A DNA stretch of 64,000 bases from Ochotona curzoniae. Its lineage: Eukaryota; Chordata; Mammalia; Lagomorpha; Ochotonidae. The stretch covers positions 8,928,001 to 8,992,000 of the forward strand of contig NW_024466459.1 in NCBI RefSeq assembly GCF_017591425.1, written 5' to 3'. The position numbers and the translations under genes are program-made. The notes under the pieces are model-generated. The model worked only from the letters and a program-made list of their open reading frames with translations, made no database searches and was not told where the DNA came from. Of the stretch, positions 44,640-64,000 are shown in pieces (position 1 is the stretch's first letter; each line of letters opens with the position of its first letter).

Positions 44640-46995
44640 TTCGGGGATCACTCTCAATCAGGAGGCCAAGGCCAGGGATGAGATAGGGCTCCCTGGGCAA
44701 GACAGGAAGCCAGGTCCTTGGTGGGGGAACATTGGGACAGAAGTGGAGCCATCTCTGGCTCCGGCTTCAGCTTGGCCCAGATCCAGCTGCTGCAGGCGTT
44801 TGGGGGTGACCCAGTGGACAGAAACTTCTCTCTTTTTACCCCCAGCTCCCCTCCCCTCCCTCTGCTCGCTTCTAGTCAAGTTAACAGGAATCCAGCATGA
44901 GTTACCAATGTCACCTATAACCGTGTTTTCTAATAACCACACTTAAAGAGCAAGAGACTAATTTAAAAAAACACCTTTCATTTAGCTCACATTCCTATTG
45001 TCACATCAACCTGAATTCAATATAAAACCTCCATGGAGGACCTTTTCCTTTCTTTTTCCCTTGGGAAGTTTTTGAAATCCTGTTTCAGGCTGGGCACCTC
45101 CTAATATCAGCATCCCCACACAGTGGGACTCGTGGCCATTGGGGCCCATCGCCACAGTGACAGGGAGCTCCTGGATAAAATGATAGTCACTCGTGTCCCA
45201 TCCTTTCTCCCGGGTTTTATTCTTGGGGAACAATGTCACCACCAGCCCCGCCCCCAGAGCCTGCCCACGCCCCAGCTGTGCTCATCTGGGCAGCCAGCAC
45301 TGATGTGATCTGGCACCTGCCGCGCCAGGAAGTCCACTCTTTTTTTTGCTTACAGTGAATCAGATTATCCTTAGTTTAAGGATGATCTTAAGGGCGGTGG
45401 TTGAGAACAGCCCTCAGCCTCACCCGGAGCCCCACCCTCGCCCTGCCAGCCCGCCTGCCCGGCTCGCCTGGGTCCCGCCTCCCTGGAAGGGCCCGAGGTC
45501 GAAGGTAAAAGCCCTTGTAAGAGGCCTGCAGCGGGGCTGAACCAACTGTGTAAGTAACTGCAGGTAGATATTCAAGACATTTAAACAGCGAGATGCCATC
45601 CCAGAGGGAGTCAGGCCTTGCTGTCACGTGGAGCGTGTGGCCCCTTCAGGCCTCTGGCCCCCGCCCGGGTCTCCAGTCATCTGGTCCTAACTCAGGGTGT
45701 CTGCACCGTTGCCCCACATTCCTCCTGCCAGGAGTAACCCCAGGAGGAGATTATGGAGCAGGACCAGTGAAATGTATGCCTGAAAAGGTGGGGTTCCAGG
45801 CATCCCCTTTCTTGCTGACCTCAAGAGTCCCCAGAGAAAGAGGGTGTAGCACCCCAGCCCTGGGTGCGAGGAAGTGGCCATTAAACTGGCCACCCAGTCT
45901 GACTTTCATATGTAAAGATTTATTTTTATTTATCTGAAAAACAGTGATAGAGGGAGACAGATCTTCTCCCCACTGTCTCACTCCCCAAATGACCATGATG
46001 GCCAGAGCTGCCTGAGGCTGAATGCAGGAGCCAGGAGCTCCATCCGGACCTCCCATATAGGTGGCAGGAGTCCAAGCACTTAGGCCACCTTTGGCTGCCT
46101 TCCCAGGTGAACAGGCTGCTGGATTGCTAGTGGAGCAGCTGGGTCTCGAATCTGCGCTCTGATGTTAGATGCCGGACTCCAGCCCCATTCAGATGTTGGT
46201 AAAGTACCAAGTCCCAGAGGCACCGCCAGGAGGACAAAGAGCATGTGGGGGCTCCCAGAGAACTCAGCCAGGACCCTGGATGAGCTGCACTGGGCAGGCC
46301 TCTTGGGGCTGGCCTCAGGGTTCCTTGAGCATCCCAGTGGAGCGTGTCCTACTGCACCAGGCTCGAGCCAGTGCCAGGAGGGGCTGTGGTACCGCTGGGT
46401 CATATTCTGGTTGTCCAGGGTGATCTCAGGGAGCAGAGGGCCAGGCCCTTGGCGGGCAGGGTGGCCCCGCCTCTCCTGGCAGGCAGGAGCGTGGGTGGGA
46501 GCCTGCCTGATAGCGGGGCCTCACGGTGCAAGTTGGAGGTGTTTATTAACCCTGAGCTGCTAAGGTCTGGGGCCCCTGGCAGAGCTGTCCTTTCTGAGCC
46601 TGCACATGCGCACGTGATCCAGTACCCCCCTTGCCATCGGGGTGTGGCCGCTGCCATGATCCCTCTGGGCGTGTGGGTATAACAAGTCCAAGCCTCCGTG
46701 GGAGTTGGGCAGGCTGAGTGCCCCGCCCCTGGGCTGTGCCCTTTCCTCCCAGACTGGTTGTGCAGGAGCAGGCTGAGTGTGGGATCCGTGCAGTGCATGC
46801 GCGGCCAGCCCTGGGCACAGCCACCACTCACTGTCTCACCCACGGGGAGGGGCCTCCAGAAGCTGCTTTCCTCAGTGCCTGGCCACCCCACCTCGCCAGA
46901 GCCCGAGTGCCCAGCCAGCGAGGACGCACGCCCACCATCTGCCTGCCCTCCCGCGCCGGCCGTGCCCAGCCTGAGCCGCCACCCATCTTTGCAAC
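44640..46995. other. EVPL upstream region and 5' UTR
   Basis: Outside the SINE at 45913, no gene is seen. The last 250 bases before the EVPL start codon are GC-rich. A TATA-like TATAAC lies at 46678-46683, about 310 bases before the ATG; whether it is used cannot be told. Confidence 0.45.
45913..46175 (-). mobile_element. CSINE (minus) upstream of EVPL
   Basis: TAAAGATTTATTTTTATTTATC, GTCTCACTCCCCAAATGACC, CTGCCTTCCCAGGTG and a degraded 5' end near GATGTTAGATGCCGG. Confidence 0.75.
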
Positions 46996-61102
<14,107 letters not shown>

Positions 61103-61301
61103 CGGGTGCCCAGCAAGTGAGCGAGCAAGTGGGGTGCAGGGGCAATACTGGTGGGAGAAGGGAGAATGCATGTGCCCCTTGCCCCGGGGGCGCCCTCACC
61201 CCAGGCAGGGGTCTCCCCTCTATTTGTCTTGTTACTCAACCGTAGGTGGTGTTAGGCTGCTTCCTTTTGCCCAGCCCTAGTTTTCCCCACCCAGCACTTC
61301 C

Positions 61302-61307
61302 AATAAA
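61302..61307 (+). terminator. EVPL: EVPL polyadenylation signal AATAAA
   Basis: Canonical AATAAA 200 bases after the EVPL stop (TGA at 61100-61102), followed by a GT-rich stretch (GTGTCC) about 15 bases on. Confidence 0.85.
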
Positions 61308-61565
61308 CGGCTTCTCCCAGAACGTGTCCTATTTGCACTTAGGACCATAGGGGTCTGAGGTTGGGCATGGGACAGTACCACATGGGTCCTTCCTCCAGGA
61401 CAGGGAGCATGCCTGGGCATGGGGTGTGCAGTGTCACGCTGCCACGGGGTGAGGACACAGGACATGCCCCGCCCCCTTCCCCACCATCTCAGTTTGGGGT
61501 CCTCTACCAATTCCCCATGCCAGACCCAGACAGAAGAATCCAGAACACTTGGGAGCACATCAGGT

Positions 61566-61571
61566 TTTATT
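61566..61571 (-). terminator. CDK3: CDK3 polyadenylation signal AATAAA (minus strand)
   Basis: Plus-strand TTTATT (AATAAA on the minus strand), 495 bases beyond the CDK3 stop codon. Confidence 0.75.
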
Positions 61572-62065
61572 CATGGGTCAAGATGGGCAAACCAACATTG
61601 GCGGATCTTAGGTGAGGTGACACCACTGAGAGCAGCTGTGCTGTCCCTGACTTCTGTCTCACCCCCTTCTGTTTAACTTGTAACTCTGAACTCAACCCTG
61701 CTCCCCAAACATGTGAAATCCAAAGAGAGACCAGCAGGGGGTACTCTTTCCCAGGCTTGGCTCTGCATGAGCTTCAGGCTGGCACAGGGTCAAGGGGCAT
61801 GGGGGAGGACTCTGTCCCCAGCCATGGGCACCTGGCTGTTGGGGCACTGGGGACTACATCACTGACAGACCCCCCTCCCCACCCTTCCACCCATCACTGG
61901 TCATGAGGCGCTCATGTCCAACTCGTAAACAATTTGGAACTCATGAACCTGCTGGTGGGGGTCTAACTAGACTCAGGCCTGCCATGACTGACATCAAATG
62001 CCTGAGCTCTCTGTACCTGCCCGCAATGGGGAGCCAGGGCTGCTGGGAGCCCTAAGAGCTGAGCC

Positions 62066-64000
<1,935 letters not shown>

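Larger units (their letters stand above)
61103..62065. other. Tail-to-tail junction of EVPL and CDK3
   Basis: Holds the EVPL 3' UTR (to about 61325) and, on the other strand, the CDK3 3' UTR (from 62065 down to about 61550). The two polyadenylation signals are only about 260 bases apart. No coding sequence is recognised. Confidence 0.7.

Overview
The window is nuclear DNA from a placental mammal, most likely a lagomorph and, by inference, a pika (Ochotona). Coding sequence is split into many short exons with GT-AG introns, and the introns are full of tRNA-derived SINEs of the lagomorph C-repeat (CSINE) type. The younger copies end in a tail like CCAATAAAAATAAATAAATC rather than the tail I remember for rabbit copies; this is why I favour pika. 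It is family knowledge, not a database result.

The gene order matches human 17q25.1 read in reverse: EXOC7 (+, 3' part only), ZACN (-), GALR2 (-, decayed), SRP68 (+), EVPL (+), CDK3 (-, 3' part only). For the three genes complete in the window I joined every exon by reading frame. ZACN gives 406 aa, SRP68 617 aa and EVPL 2026 aa, each close to the length I recall for the human protein, with all junctions GT-AG and in phase. The EXOC7 part gives 478 aa and the CDK3 part 142 aa.

Layout. 1-8450: EXOC7 introns and last 15 exons, including an alternative acceptor and a 13-codon cassette exon. 8451-9076: convergent 3' ends of EXOC7 and ZACN. 9077-11849: ZACN on the minus strand, nine coding exons, intact. 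11850-14080: non-coding, including one copy of a dispersed repeat and a decayed tandem block. 14080-15170: the relic of GALR2. 15770-16240: CpG-rich promoter and first exon of SRP68. 16081-40634: SRP68, 16 coding exons, with very dense SINE clusters in its introns. 40635-46995: gene-poor spacer. 46996-61102: EVPL, 22 coding exons, with a 3.4 kb last exon for the rod and plakin repeats. 61103-64000: tail-to-tail junction with CDK3 and its last three exons in the window.

The genes share a neighbourhood, not a pathway: vesicle tethering (EXOC7), a Cys-loop channel (ZACN), a galanin receptor relic (GALR2), protein targeting to the ER (SRP68), the epidermal cornified envelope (EVPL) and a cell-cycle kinase (CDK3). 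I found no operon, CRISPR, phage or other novel system. The most notable observation is that GALR2 is broken by stops, frameshifts and deletions while the adjoining ZACN, reported missing in mouse and rat, is open from end to end.
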